A DNA stretch of 64,000 nucleotides from Magicicada septendecula (lineage: Eukaryota > Arthropoda > Insecta > Hemiptera > Cicadidae), in assembly GCA_034769895.1 (NCBI GenBank), contig CM068369.1, forward strand, positions 431,933,528-431,997,527, written 5' to 3'. Made by a program: the position numbers and the translations under genes. Below the pieces are notes generated by a model, which saw nothing but the letters and a program-made list of their open reading frames with translations, was not told the DNA's origin and did not search any database. The first letter of the stretch is position 1. The number at the start of each line of letters is the position of its first letter. Shown piece after piece: positions 44,446-57,174 of the stretch.

Positions 44446-46632
44446 TTACAAAAATTAAATTTATTTTAAAACAACATCTGGCTTAGATTACAGGAAGTAT
44501 ATACCTATACTACAGGGGAAACTAATCACTCTCCATACAGACATTTTTTAATAAGCAAAAAATACAATGGGAAGTTTGTGTTCTTTTTCAATTATATTTT
44601 GGATTTCCATTACGAATATGACAAAGTTAATAATAAAATTCTCTACTCCTACATGAGTTTATAAATAACCGCTAACATAAGTCTTTAACCTTTTAAAATG
44701 TTCTGAAAATTTTATTTTTTGAAATATAATCTTGTATCTCCTGTGCCATTCATATGTTAACAGTTCCTTTTGTTTCTTATATACTCTTACTGCATGTCTA
44801 TATTGTGAATTTAAAATATACTTCAAAAAGACAAAGTATACACAAGCAACTCTTGTAAGACGATAACAAGTTTACATGAATATTATGTTTTTGTTATAAA
44901 TGAGGTTTATCTAACTAAATACAGAATTACAGCTCAGTGAAACCATACATCTGACACATTTATTAATTATCACTATACGTAAAACAGGGTAAGGTCATTT
45001 ATTTATTACTTTCTAACAGCATGGGACTTACATATTTGACATTTTTTAATCCTATCAGTTTAAATATTTAATAATAAATACATGTTTGTGCATTTGAAGT
45101 TCTTAGTATGAGTAAATAATAATTTCTTTAAGCAAAATAAATTAAAGTGTATGAGCAAGGGCAGCTAACGTTATCAGGTAAGGTATTACAGCGGGCACCA
45201 GTGCCATATGTGCATGCTTATATGAAGCTTACACACTGATAAACAGTTGTCTCTGTCTACTGTTTAGCTCTAGAACTGGAATTACTCCAATACTGCCATC
45301 TTATCAGAAGTTGGCCATATTCCAACTCACCGCTTTCTGTATCTCTTTTGTCTTAATTATCATGTTTTTAAAGTTATAATACAAACAAAATGTGTGATTT
45401 ATTTAAAAAATATTATTAGTATACATGCATTGAACAGGCTTATCTGTATGAGAGCACAGATGAGCACAACCATGCGGTTTCCTGAGTAGGATGCCTTCTT
45501 AGTACAAAAAAAAAAGTTGTGTAGATTGCCTTTCAATAACAAAATATTTGATAAATTTTGACACTATTCTTTGGAGTTTTTAATAGAACCTAAGTTCATA
45601 CTTATATAGCCAAGTCTATCTGGGTCACCCAATCTACACCACTGACCTTTTATAAGTCTCAAATTTACACAGAAAGCAAATCTGGAAGTTGTGTGTTGGA
45701 GACATGATGGGTTGGTTTATGCTTGAACTATTACAGAATGTGAAGAACTAAGAACAGAAAATAGTATTCGAAGTTGAAGAATTAAAACTGATCTGAAATT
45801 AGTACCTAATAAAGAATAGACAATAGCCATCATTCTGATTCAATTTACCTAACACATACCAAGCAAATACTACACCATCATATCTACAACCATGGATATG
45901 AATTTAAAGTAGAAATTCATTCACAGAGATGTTTGTACACAAAGTATGCAATAAACAAAGTTCTACATTTTACTACTGATACAGTGGTGACATGTACTTC
46001 ACTAAAAAAATTATTACTTAAAATCATCACGGATGTGAACACACAATAGTTAACAGTTGCAAACACTTTAAAAGTGTTTTGGCATATTGTGCATGAGATG
46101 AGAATACATAAACAAGAATTAACACTACAGGTAATGCATGTGGTAGAGACAGTGCATTTGACAAACAGAGATGTAGAAAAATTTAGAGTACTGAGAGAGA
46201 AAACCATGATAGAAGAATACCGGTCAAAGGAATAAGTGGAGGAATGTACAAATGAAAAAGTATGAGGTGATATGGTGAAAGCGGTAAAGAAACATTGACT
46301 TGTTAATAGAAAGAAGGAGTTAATGTTAAAAAATCATAAGGCAAGAGCTATAAGGAAGTAAAACTACAGAAAGACTAGACATGGTGGGAATATCAGGTCA
46401 CTGATGACGTAAAGGCTGCAGGGTGAGAGTTATGATGTCTACGGAAAAAATATGAAAGAAAAACAGAATAGGGAATAGCAGGCAAATCAGCGAGACTAAC
46501 AAATGAATGAAGGAAAGAAATGGAAACAGAATGATTCACCTCCAAAACCAGAATTAAGAGTCAGAAGAGCCGAATGCCTTTCATATCAACCCTATGTACA
46601 TATGTATCATGTGTACTACACTTAACCATTAA

Positions 46633-46665
<33 letters not shown>

Positions 46666-49600
46666 TGCGTTTTATTTTACATCTCCAGATGTCTATCACA
46701 TCCAAGTTTGTATATCCCACCATCATCTGCCCTGACAATCTGTGATTTGGCAGCCCCTACTGTTCGTAGCAGTTATACTATGTTCCTGCTCCATACAGAT
46801 TAGGTATACCCTCTTTTCTTCTCGTTGTGGGTGCCCATTTCCATATTTAGACCTAAATTTCAACCAAGTGACTTTTGGCTTACAATGCCATAAAATCTGA
46901 GATTTGAGATATAAAAAAGTTTTTGCAATAAAAAACTCTTCAGAATTAAGTACTGTCAGGCACATGTAGGGTTCATTTCAATACAACATAAATGCAAGGC
47001 ATATTTGGAAAATAAATACTATTTGGGTATTTTAATTAACACAGACAATAATTTGTTGAACAATTTTACTGAAGCAAAAAGGCTGTGCCTCACAAACTAC
47101 TGTTCAACAGCTTCCACAAATATTAAAGAATCTGCTGTAATGTGGAGAATGTGGAGAAAATTTTGCACTCCCTCTTCATAAATAAATTTGATATGACACA
47201 CAATGCCACACATTTCTTGAAATGGGGAACCACTTAAAACATAGTTCTTTTTAAGGAACCGCTTAAAACAGCTAAAAGTCATCATGTCCTCAGAACGCAT
47301 CTTTGAAACCCAGTGTAAGGATAACTTCCAATACTTATAAACAATTTATTACCATTTCATAAAACTGAGGAAATTAGGACAAGATAATGACAGTGTCAAC
47401 AACATTTTCTCATATTCCCTAGAGTGATTTTCTCCATCAAACTGTCATTAATAATTGACAATTGCCCACGTCATGCCTCACATGCATATTTGTTTGTTCT
47501 TCATTAAGTTGTTGAATCCATTTTTCACCATTTCATGACTCACTACACACTTAATTAATGTGTTCTTGAATCTCAGTGGGTTTCTCAATGTTAAACACAA
47601 TATTAACAAACTTCATTCATATATGGAAGTCTCTTCAACTGTCTTAACACTTAAAAAGCAATAAACAAAACATAAAGACTGCCTATTCTGTTATGGTTAA
47701 AGTATGAAGAAACTCAAAACAGATGTGCATATTTACAATCACAGTACTTTAGCAGACATATTTGAAAACAATTTTGACTTTATGAAGACACATAATACTT
47801 TAGTGTGAAAATTCAAACTCTACCAGATGAATAACTCCTATTAGGTGTTTGGTTTTCTATTACATACATTCTGATGATTCCACAGTGTTATGAGTTCAGT
47901 TTATATACAATGTATAGTTGTTTTCTGATGTTTCATTATGTTTTCTGATTTTTACCCTCTTCCTCTCTCTGTACATCCACAACAAGTCTTCCAAAATCTC
48001 TCTCTCCCTCGAACTTCCCTTTTCTTTTGTTTCTGTCACACCCATTAATATTTGTTACAAATAATTTTATACATATGTGAGAAAACCAAGACTACAGTTT
48101 TAAGTGTGATAGCATTTAGGCTTCTCATTTTTATTATAACTCGCTGCATTAAATTATCCTACAAAAAATTACAGTACTCATATTGAAAGAGACATTTTTT
48201 TTAATTTGTTAATTACATCCTGGGCAAATTATTAATAAATTTTTTCCAATATTTTCTATTAATGATTAACTATGTTTCTGCAGATTATAGCGATTTACAA
48301 TTCTATATTCTACTGAAAGTGGTAAAAAATTAAAAATCTTTTATAAAGATTTATAAGAATTGACTGGTAAAAGATTTAAATTCTAGATATTGATATATAC
48401 CAAAATTTAAAATAAATTCCCCCCCCCCCAAAAAAAACACTCAAAAAATAAATTCTGTTAGAAGAAGGTTACACAAAAATGTTTGAAAAAAAAAATAATA
48501 CAACTTAAATAGACATCTTGAATTTCCTTATTTGAAAATAATATTTTGTAAACAATAAAGTCATCCCTTCCAAACTCTTCTCTTCAAATATAAGATTAGA
48601 TAGGAAATATAGTGTTAAGTGATCGGTGGTATTGTCTTGGGTTGCCCTCTGAAAATACCCTTCAGAATATACACGACTTTCCCATCAGCTGTACTAAGTG
48701 ATGGCTAATTGCTTATTCATCTGTGAATATAATTTATTTTTTGACAGTTTCAGAAATTCTTTGCAAAGGAGATGGAGAGCGCCTAATTCAGTCAATGCTT
48801 GGTGGAATTTCACTCTGGCATTTCTTTATAAAACTTTGAAGGAGTTGTTAAGATAATAAATGTCAATTTATTACTATAAAATTAATCCTAATAAATACAT
48901 AATACATATGTGCGTGTGCATGCATGTGTGTGCGTGTGTGTGTTTGTGTTCTAAGAAACTGACATGTTTATGATCATCTATGTAACTAGATTACTTTGTC
49001 AGTGGCCAGTGGCTTCTGTTCTATGTTTAACTGGTCCTCTGTGGTGATTAGTCGTCACCTGTGAAAGTTGTTTGGTTAATAAAATATAAATAAGATTTTA
49101 TTGGACACAACCCGGTTCTGCTCCGTTCTGTGTATAGATATCTGTTCAACCACCACAACATCCTATTTGGCCAAAATAAACATATTCTATAATTATAATA
49201 ACCTTTTTTTTCTCTCTTACCCCAGTTCTGACACAATTTTTTAAAACAATATGTGTTTGTCCACTTGGAGGCAACTGTATTAAAAGCTACTCCATCAGAC
49301 CTTAATGGCATCATTATTTTCAGACATCTGGTCTGTATTATTATGGTAAAATATATACTTGTGATTCTTTCGTCAACTATATTATCTGTAGAGTTTCATA
49401 GTGCTTCCCAGGCCAGGAACATCCAAAGCATACACAAATCTATTCTTGTATAGATCTAGTCCTTATTTTATTTTTAAAAAGAGTGGAATTCTACAGTATT
49501 CTGTTGATTTGATGTATTATTTATTTACATAGTACATGATATAGTACTCATTTTATTAAAAAAAAGTGGAATCCGACAGTATACTGTTGATCTGATATAT

Positions 49601-50090
49601 TATTCATTAACATAGTACACACTAATAATTTTAATTTTTAAAACATTTAGTTTAGTGATTTGTCTTAACAAGTGTTTTAAAGCCACCTTCTGAATTTTTG
49701 GTGAAGTACTTAGAAACATCGATCACATTTTGAATAATTTTCATTACTTTTGGCCTGGTTTATGATTGAACTAAAGATTATATAGATTTTGAACAACTAT
49801 GGATTCAAACTATGGAACAACTATGTGAAAAACAGAAAGTTACTAGGTATAGTAAATTTTTATGTCCATACATTTAACAGAAATTTATGATTTCAAAGAC
49901 AAACTAAAATTATTAGTATAAAATATATTAAATACAACATAGAAAAAGGACATTTTTCTCAAATAAAATGACCTACAATTTACTGCTTTTGATAATCTAA
50001 GAAACAAATTTTAACATTATTATATTACTTTAACATTTTTTTTACAATGGAAGATTAAAAATAGATTAAATTTTATTTTAAAAATAAGAT
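44446..50090. other. Intronic DNA, nothing recognised
   Basis: AT-rich. A (TG)n repeat at 46635-46664, a C-run at about 48419-48429, and a pyrimidine-rich patch near 47950-48040. Short minus-strand ORFs at 45917-46207, 46723-46965 and 47097-47300 match nothing I know. Confidence 0.5.
46635..46664. repeat. (TG)n microsatellite
   Basis: About 15 TG units. Confidence 0.95.
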
Positions 50091-50094
50091 AATA

Positions 50095-50750
50095 TGCTGT
50101 ATCACGGTGAAAGTGTTGCAGAAGGCATCTGGCCAGCCAGCTATACATGAACAAGCAGTTCATAAATGGTACTTAAGCTTCAAAGACTGTCGTGAATGAG
50201 TCGAAGATTGTGATGGTCAACTAAAGATTATGGTTTTGTCCCCCATAAATTTACACCGCTACATGCAATGGTGCTATTATAGAATTTTACACAGAAAGTT
50301 AATTTTATGTGTGAAGTTAACAGCACAGAAAACGGTAGGAGATTTATGGAAGGATAATTTGCAAAAACTGAATTGTATCCCAATAATGTACCAAAATAAA
50401 AGTCATTGCCTGTTCAAGCATTTTAGCCAAAAGGAAAGATTACCATGACTCTGGAAACACTTTATTTTCCAGATATGTTCCAATGTGATCTTTCCAATAA
50501 TGAAAAGTACCACAATAGAACAGTGTTTCATGACTGCTGAAGACGTTAAATAAAAATCACTGAGTGAACTCGAGGCTATACCAAATATTGCATTCTATAA
50601 ATGTTTTGTAGACCGACAAAAACATTGGCATGACCATATCACATCCGACTCAGACCACTTTGAAGGGGGCAATATAAGTTTATATGAATGAGGATACAAT
50701 TTTCCTAATAAACAAAAATTTCCTGAACTTTTTGATCAGATATAATGTAT
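50095..50750 (+). mobile_element. Mariner relic
   Basis: Plus strand, many stops. The N-terminal DNA-binding end is visible (KASGQPAIHEQAVHKWYLSF), then LWKDN. The C-terminal third follows (LSELEAIPNIAFYKCF; DRQKHWHDHITSDSDHFEG), which is the mariner ending with the FEG(D) motif, and finally a decayed TIR (CTTTTTGATCAGAT near 50725-50740) matching the TIR of the relic at 33150-33897. No left TIR is found. Both relics belong to one family, distinct from the intact mariner at 18954. Confidence 0.72.
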
Positions 50751-51431
50751 GTAACACTGTAAAACATACTGAGTATACAATATTAGTTACCTAAGGTTTT
50801 GGTTAAAAATAAATACATTGTACTAAAATGTTTACTAAAAAGCTTCAAAAACCTTAAATCTAAGTTTAAAAAAGCTTTTTTCGTTATTTATAAATACCTG
50901 AATGAAATCTCAACAGTTTTTCATTTATGATTTTTGTGTCTATGGTTTCCCAGCGGAGTATATTTATAGTAATTTATACATGAATGTGTTACAGTTATTC
51001 ACAAATGATGCCAACTTCACATCATGTCAAGTCTTGTAAACTTATGACAATATTAAAGCATCACAGTTAAAAAGATACATCTAGTAACAGGTTATAAAAA
51101 CACCTACTTTCACAAATATACACAGACACCTACCTGTATGAAACCTTCCATGATTTATGTAATCAACTCATGTCTTCCTTAAGAATAATGTTTCAACATG
51201 AAAAATTAAACACATGCATCCAAAATTAAAGTATTCATAGTTGTGATTAAAATTTAATATTAAATGAAAATTTATTTTTAAAAGTATATACAATAAAAGA
51301 AAATTTATATATACATAAATAAGTACATATTTATATTCACATCTATATAAATATAGATACATATATAAATATTTATGAGTAAATAAAAATATAGATAAAT
51401 GAATAAAACGGATATTTCATAAACTCGCAAT

Positions 51432-51467
51432 TTAATACTTTCTAGGTCTTCCACGTTTTCTCCTCAC
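51432..51467 (-). other. Alternative MED25 C-terminus by intron retention (AT-hook-like)
   Basis: If the donor at 51467 is not used, the frame continues for 11 codons, VRRKRGRPRKY, then stops. KRGRPRK has the GRP core with basic flanks of an AT-hook. A minus-strand AATAAA lies at 51271-51276, so a shorter mRNA ending here is conceivable. This is inference from sequence only. Confidence 0.35.
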
Positions 51468-51710
51468 CTGCTGCAACAGATGCCTAAGACCAGGATTGTT
51501 AGAAATACCAGGTCTCATCATACGCTGCTGCTGTTGCTGTTGAGCAGCAGCAGCTGCTGCAGCGACCACACTGGCCTGTTGACTACTGTTACCAGCCTGC
51601 TGCTGACCCTGCTGCTGAGGTGCCAACTGCCTCTGCTGCTGTTGCTGCTGCTGTTGTTGCTGTTGCTGCAGCTGTTGTTGTATTTGAGCCCTCAAATGTT
51701 TTTGTTCCTG
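51468..51710 (-). CDS. MED25 polyQ/LXXLL exon
   Basis: Minus strand, 81 codons in phase 0 on both sides. The acceptor TTTCTTAG ends at 51711 and the donor CAG|GTGAGG begins at 51467. It starts QEQKHLRAQIQQQLQQ, continues as a CAG/CAA polyglutamine tract, an alanine run (VVAAAAAAAQQQQQQ) and RMMRPGISNNPGLRHLLQQ. LRHLL is an LXXLL nuclear-receptor box, and the NPGLRxLL context is that of the MED25 C-terminal region. Mixed CAG/CAA/CAA codons suggest a stable glutamine tract. The long Leu-rich ORF on the opposite strand (51480-51746) is just the complement of the Q codons. Confidence 0.7.
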
Positions 51711-52052
51711 CTAAGAAATACAAAAAAATATTGTCAGCTGTACTAAATGACCGCTACAAGTCTCCTAATATCACTTATCTGAACTATCATTAACCCTTTG
51801 ATCAGTGACAACTTGGTTAGTATGATAGTGGAATTTCTTGAAACTTTGTAAAACACAATTTAATGCAAAACTGCCAACTTTACTTATATGAAAACTGATA
51901 AAAATATATAAACAGTGTTAAGCAGATTACTCTCTGATTCGTCAAAAACAGATTCTTTGTCACCCAATGAATAGTTCATAACGTATTTGTGAATTTCATT
52001 CTCATAGGTAGATTATAAGAAGCACTCAACACTAAATTAAAATTTTACATAC
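51711..52052. other. MED25 upstream intron, start
   Basis: Nothing recognisable besides the polypyrimidine end of the intron (minus strand). The next upstream MED25 exon is not in the window, so this intron exceeds 12 kb. Confidence 0.5.
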
Positions 52053-53010
52053 TTGGTCTGTTACGTGAGGAATTTTCTGCCGATTTTGAATCAATGTCCA
52101 TCGATCCTTCTGATTTTTTTTACAATGTCTTCACAAAAGGTTATAGAATAAAGTTAAGGAAATTTTTTGGCCCGCTTTTAAATTTAAGGGTTGTTTTCAC
52201 CCCATTTTCGGGGGTTAAAAAACAAAATTGAATTAACCCCAGTAACTGATAGAGAATCAAATTCTAAGCAAAAAGAAGGTATACACTTTTTCGAGAAAAT
52301 GAGTTGTTTGCGAGTTACAAGGGTCTCAAGTTTTGCCAAAAAACGCGTTTTTTAACATTAATCTGAAAATAACTAAAAAACAACGCCATTTTGCGAACAA
52401 TTTGTATAAGTCAAAATTAAAGTTCATTAGCAGACTAGTATTTTCCACTTTTTTTGGTTTCATTATGTCAAATGATTCTTGATATACAGTCAAAACAAGA
52501 TGCCGATTCACCGTTTTGTGATTAGATCACATGATTAAAACTTATATAACTCGGCGAAAAATTATTATATCGTAATTAAATTAGTATCAAATGAAAGCTC
52601 TGTTAATTTGCTAAACAATGGTGGATTAATCACTTGTCTAGCTTGAAAAATAACAACGTTCTGTAGGAAAATATCATAATTTCTACAAATTTTTTTCCCA
52701 GAAATTTAAAAAGGAATGTCCGCCATTTTGTCAAATATGTATATTAAGCCCAGATACTGTATTTTTCGGTTGTCTATTATATTAGCAATGTCCTCAAATT
52801 TTTTAAAGTATATATGTAGCGCGTAACATTTTAAGAAAATTAAAGTTTTTGGATTTTTGCCAAAATTCGCCTTTCTTAATAAATATCTCAATAACGATAC
52901 GTTTTATCAAGAAATTGATATGACTCATAAATGAAGCTTATAAAACTCCAAATATTTTCAATTTTGTTTTATTCTTTTATGACTGAAATTGATGAGTTTC
53001 AGCAGTTTAA

Positions 53011-53681
53011 CACTTTGAGGACCAACGGCGTAATATTGCGCCATCACTGGACTTGGTATTTTGACAGATGGCGTACATTTACACCGCTCACTTTTCAATG
53101 CTTTCAAACTCTTCGCGTCTTACTATTACGCCACAGAACGAATGCAGAAGTTTTATTTGACATTTTAGTTTGTGTTTCTACTATCAGATTGCAGCACTGA
53201 CTGAAGAAATAGTTTTTAGGAAATAATTTGTACAGTTGGCAAGCGTCATGACTTTGTTTACATTTTGCGTGTAAGTTGCGGTTTACAAGGTGGAAGTTGC
53301 GGTTTTTGTTTATGTGAGGTTTGCAGGTTGTCTGAGGTTATTTCGTGTTTATTTTGCATGTTATTGACAGTAGTGAGTGTGTTTGTTTTAATTCTATATT
53401 ATTAGTTATAAAATCGATAAACAATATTTGACAGAATTTTTTTTGTTCAAACTGTACGAAACGTATTTTTAAACAGCTTCAGTTACAATATATAAAATCA
53501 ATAATACAAACATTATGAGTATTTTTATAAGAGGAAAGTCTGGAGAAAAGTGTGTATAATTATTTTTTTAGTATTAAATTGTACTAAGTATTTATGATTG
53601 TTTAAACAACAGTGCTTTTAAAAAAACAAACCGCTGGTCGTAGGGGATGGTTTATGTATAAACGCCATGGTACTTAAAGTG
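53011..53681. mobile_element. piggyBac-type MITE, 671 bp
   Basis: TTAA at 53007-53010 and at 53682-53685 is the piggyBac target duplication. TIR CACTTTGAGGACCAACGGCG at the left matches CACTTTAAGTACCATGGCG (inverted) at the right with mismatches. No transposase. It is inserted in the larger TIR element. Confidence 0.75.
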
Positions 53682-54143
53682 TTAAAGTTGTATTTTGCCG
53701 ACATCGTGTAAAACATTTTTGACTTCTAGGCAAAATATGTAGTGTACAGTAGGTTTTTTGACTATAGTGCATGTGAAAAAAGTTGTAGCTCTATCAATTT
53801 CCTACAAAATGCATTGTTTAAAATTTTTTTCTTAAAAATTGACCGAGTTATGACCAAAAATGTAAACCCACTCCAACAGTTAGATTTTGTTATGTTACAT
53901 TATATGTTCGGGTGCGATCCTGAGAGCCTATTAATTTATACTGAACTAAATTTTTTCCAATTGACAATAAAATTAAGTAAGTATCGTTATTATTTTTTTA
54001 ACGTATATTGTAAACAAAAGAATATCTGTTGCAATATGTCACTGTCTGTATTGCTGGTTCTTTATATATCAATCGAATATTTAATTTAATAAAACAATAT
54101 TATGTTTATGGTTCGACTTTTCTTTGATTAAATTTTATAAGCA

Positions 54144-54325
54144 TGGATGAAATACATATATTTTTACTGAATTTTGAATTATGACAGCTAAAAACATGGA
54201 CCCTCTAGCGGAGACCAGAAGAGGCCTGATGTGCTGGATGAAATACATATATTTTTACTGAATTTTGAATTATGACAGCTAAAAACATGGACCCTCTAGC
54301 GGAGACCAGAAGAGGCCTGATGTGC
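54144..54325. repeat. Perfect tandem duplication of a 91-bp unit
   Basis: 54144-54234 and 54235-54325 appear identical, each starting TGGATGAAAT and ending TGATGTGC. The identity implies a very recent event or an assembly artefact. Confidence 0.92.
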
Positions 54326-54474
54326 TACCTGATGCTCACTGCTTATAGCTGGCATGTGTTTTTTGGAGCATCACCTGAGCGTCGGAGTTGTTTGTTATTG
54401 TGCAAGAGTTGTAATATTTTGTTAAATATTATTAATGTTGTGATGTTTAAGTAAATGTAGGTTAAACATCCTCC

Positions 54475-54865
54475 AAAAACCTGTAGGTACCCAATTTCAG
54501 GACTTCAAAATACATCCTCGCGTTGTTTAATGTTTTCAACCATTTAGGGTGGTTTTCAACCCTTGCATCGGATGTATCCCTTGACACCAAAATCGTAATC
54601 TGTACCCCCAAAAACCTAATACATACTCAATTTCGAGGCTTTGATCGGTATTCTCGCGAAGTTTAATACCTACTTACACCCCCTGATTATAGTCTGCTTC
54701 AACCCTTTAGAAACTACCCTTTGAGTCGAATATAATTTTGGATGTCAGAATCGTAATCAGCACACCCAAAAACCTATAAGTACCTAATTTCAGGGCTTCA
54801 AAATGCATCCTCGTGTCGTTTCATATTTTCAATCCTTTAGGGATAGTTTTCAACCCTTTAGGGGC
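54475..54865. repeat. Three diverged subrepeats of about 130-160 bp
   Basis: Each has the order AAAACCT, TACCCAATTTCAGGACTTC (or variant), CATCCTCG.GT, then TTTTCAACCCTTTAGGG-type sequence. They lie just inside the right TIR; a single related AGGGTTGTTTTCACCCC is inside the left TIR. Confidence 0.7.
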
Positions 54866-55009
54866 AAGAGCGGGCCAAAATTTTTCCTTAACTTTGTTCT
54901 AGAACCTTTTAGGAAGTGACAGAAAAAGAAATCAAAAAATTACATGGACATTGACTCAAAATCGGCAGATAGGCCCTTCGTCACTCCTCACGTAATAGAC
55001 TAACTGTAT

Positions 55010-55435
55010 AATTTATATAAAACGAACAATATGAATTATTTATAAAACAAAGCATTTTTCACACCTCTACACTTTTGTAAACTAAGAACAACCTCCAAGC
55101 ACATTTCAGCACAATGCTTCAAAACACGTGGCAGAGAATGTAAATTCACCATAGCCACGTGTATTACATCACATTAAGAAAGAATAAATTTCAAATGTTT
55201 GAAAACAATCTACTAGAGTGCCACATGAATAACACTGCAACTAATGTTGTATATTGGCAATACTGATGAAGCAGCAAAACTTAAAAACGTACGTATACTT
55301 GATAATGATCAAAGGACTAATGAAACTCTGTTACTATGTATACTGTGTACATACTACCAATTTTTCTACTACATCTACTATATAATATTACTTAAATGTA
55401 AATATAAATCATTATAATATTTAATGCAACAATAC
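55010..55435. other. Spacer, nothing recognised
   Basis: AT-rich sequence between the TIR element and element 3. Confidence 0.5.
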
Positions 55436-55439
55436 CCTT

Positions 55440-56543
55440 TGTAACGGGGCAAACTAAAGGGGTTTGTAATTTCTAATTTCATTTTAACAATTAGTGGCCA
55501 ACCACGCTGAGCAACATTTTTAGATCACCAAAAGCTTGACTTTTGTGAACACTAGTCAGTCTGGTACCATGCGGAGCAAGGTACAAAAACCATTATAACA
55601 TTGGAATGTGTACGACCGCGCGTGTGCCACCCTTAGCGACGTAAAAGTCATGCACAGGATTTCCTTACCGCTTTCACGAGATGACGAGAAAAGCGTGGGG
55701 CACTCATCAACCAATCAAGGAGCAAGTTGGTGGCCGCGAAGAGACGCTTGGCCATTTTTGAGACGCGCCAGTCGGCAATATACACTCACACTGAGTGGAT
55801 GTAAGTGAAGTGTGGCCTCGGGAATTCTTTGTCTGGTAGGTCTAAATGTAGTAAAAGGCCTACCAGACAATGCAAAATGCTACAACAGTTTTAAATAACG
55901 AAACAAAACCGCAACGACAGTTTAATGTGGTCGAAGTGACGATAAAAGTGAAAGTGAACAGCGTGATGGTGAAACAATTTGGACAGCGAGAGAAGTTAAG
56001 TACAGTGAGAAAATACATTTAGTTGTTGGCCAAAAGATTATAAATAAATCAATAAGAGCTCTTTAATAAAACGGGAGGTATTAAAGAATTGTACAGAGTA
56101 AGAGAGTGTGTGTGTGAGTAGGAAAATATCAAAGTATTGGTTAGCGAAAAGAAATTAGTATAAGAAAATTTTACATAATAAAAATAAGATGAAATAATAT
56201 GTTATAAGGAAAAGAGAAGTTCATTTTTGAATAGCAATAAATAAGATGATTATTACTAACCTAAATATGTGTTAAGTTATTAGTACACCACCCCATAACC
56301 TGTATTGTATCGAGAAGCACGCCTAAAACGGACCTGGTAAGCAAGTAAGTTCAAAAAGGGGAAAGCTTATTCAGTCCATATTTATCCTTCTAATAAAAAT
56401 ATTGGTGGCGACCTGTAAGTAATCTTGGAGTCTTCTGTTTTGGTAAGTCATGGTAAGGTGTAATCAGGGTTAATGCGTAAAAAGATCGCACGAGGTAAGT
56501 AGAAGTCACGTGGGTGGGAATGGTAAACGTTTATAATGTCACA
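55440..56543 (+). repeat. 5' LTR of element 3 (1104 bp)
   Basis: Direct repeat of 62898-63999. It contains a CCAATCAAGGAGCAA motif near 55710 and a 12-bp hairpin at 55829-55870 that is kept in the other LTR. Confidence 0.92.
55829..55870 (+). other. LTR stem-loop of element 3
   Basis: TTGTCTGGTAGG and CCTACCAGACAA form a perfect 12-bp stem with an 18-nt loop. The same hairpin is at 63292-63333 in the 3' LTR although the LTRs have diverged. It could be a transcript-end or packaging structure. Confidence 0.6.
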
Positions 56544-56545
56544 AA

Positions 56546-56563
56546 TGGCGTATCCCTGCCAGG
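56546..56563 (+). promoter_or_regulatory. Primer-binding site of element 3
   Basis: TGGCGTATCCCTGCCAGG, starting two bases after the LTR. Confidence 0.65.
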
Positions 56564-56880
56564 ATCTTGTATAGAATTTCTATATGAGTTAGGCCTCCTT
56601 TGAAATACGAAACAGGTTGTGGTACGGCGTTAATTTGGAATAAGTAGCGTATATATTTACGTTACGTATATTTTATGGTTATGTTTGGGTAGTGTAACTG
56701 CCTGTGAAATTATTGTGTGTTTGCTTTTACGTATTGATAACGATTTTATGTGTTGGGTATTTTGGGAAAACGAAGTAGGTCCATCATGGGGTATAAGGGC
56801 TTTAATAGGTTAATTAATATACAAAAACAAATAATTAATAATATGGCAAAACTATCTAATAATATGAAAGAACGAAATGA

Positions 56881-57174
56881 ATGAGAATAAAAATGAACGA
56901 GAATATAAATAATAAAGTGGTGGAGAACAAGGTAAGTGAGAATGAAAATAATGATAACTATCATAACGAAATAACAAGTAATAATGGTAATATAGCTGAA
57001 AATGGGGTATCTAAGAATGATACAGTAAGTAATGGTAGAGATAATGAAAATACATTGAGAGTTGAGGTTAGAGAATTATTAGTGAGGGAGTACGAAGAGA
57101 GTTTTAGTGGATATCGGGGTCAGAGGGCAGATTTTCCCGGGTTATATGTGAAGAAAAGCTTCACATGTGTTTAG
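56881..57174 (+). pseudogene. Probable gag N-terminus remnant of element 3
   Basis: 97 codons, rich in Asn, Glu and Val (ENKVSENENNDNYHNE), then LRVEVRELLVREYEES and DFPGLYVKKS. After the stop, fragments continue in other frames to about 57460. The position right after the leader suggests gag, but no gag-fold motif is recognisable. Confidence 0.4.

Larger units (their letters stand above)
35204..51467 (-). other. MED25 last intron (16.3 kb), transposon-filled
   Basis: Bounded by a strong donor (CAG|GTGAGG, 51462-51470) and an acceptor at 35204-35205. Recognised contents are listed separately: an exon-like ORF, a LINE-bearing inverted repeat, a LINE with a solo LTR inside, and a mariner relic. 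The rest is AT-rich DNA with simple repeats. Confidence 0.7.
52053..55006. mobile_element. Large TIR/foldback DNA element, non-coding
   Basis: Imperfect terminal inverted repeats of about 130-170 bp (52053-52215 against 54830-55006), sharing GTCTNTTACGTGAGG, TGCCGATTTTGA.TCAATGTCCAT and GTTAAGGAAA..TTTTGGCCCGCT. The interior has no transposase ORF. It contains a piggyBac-type MITE (53011-53681), a perfect 91-bp tandem duplication (54144-54325) and diverged subrepeats next to the right end. No clear target duplication, so the superfamily is unassigned. Confidence 0.7.

Noticed and set aside
51480..51746. Leucine-rich plus-strand ORF opposite the MED25 exon
   Set aside because: Poly-Leu (CTG) is simply the complement of poly-Gln (CAG).
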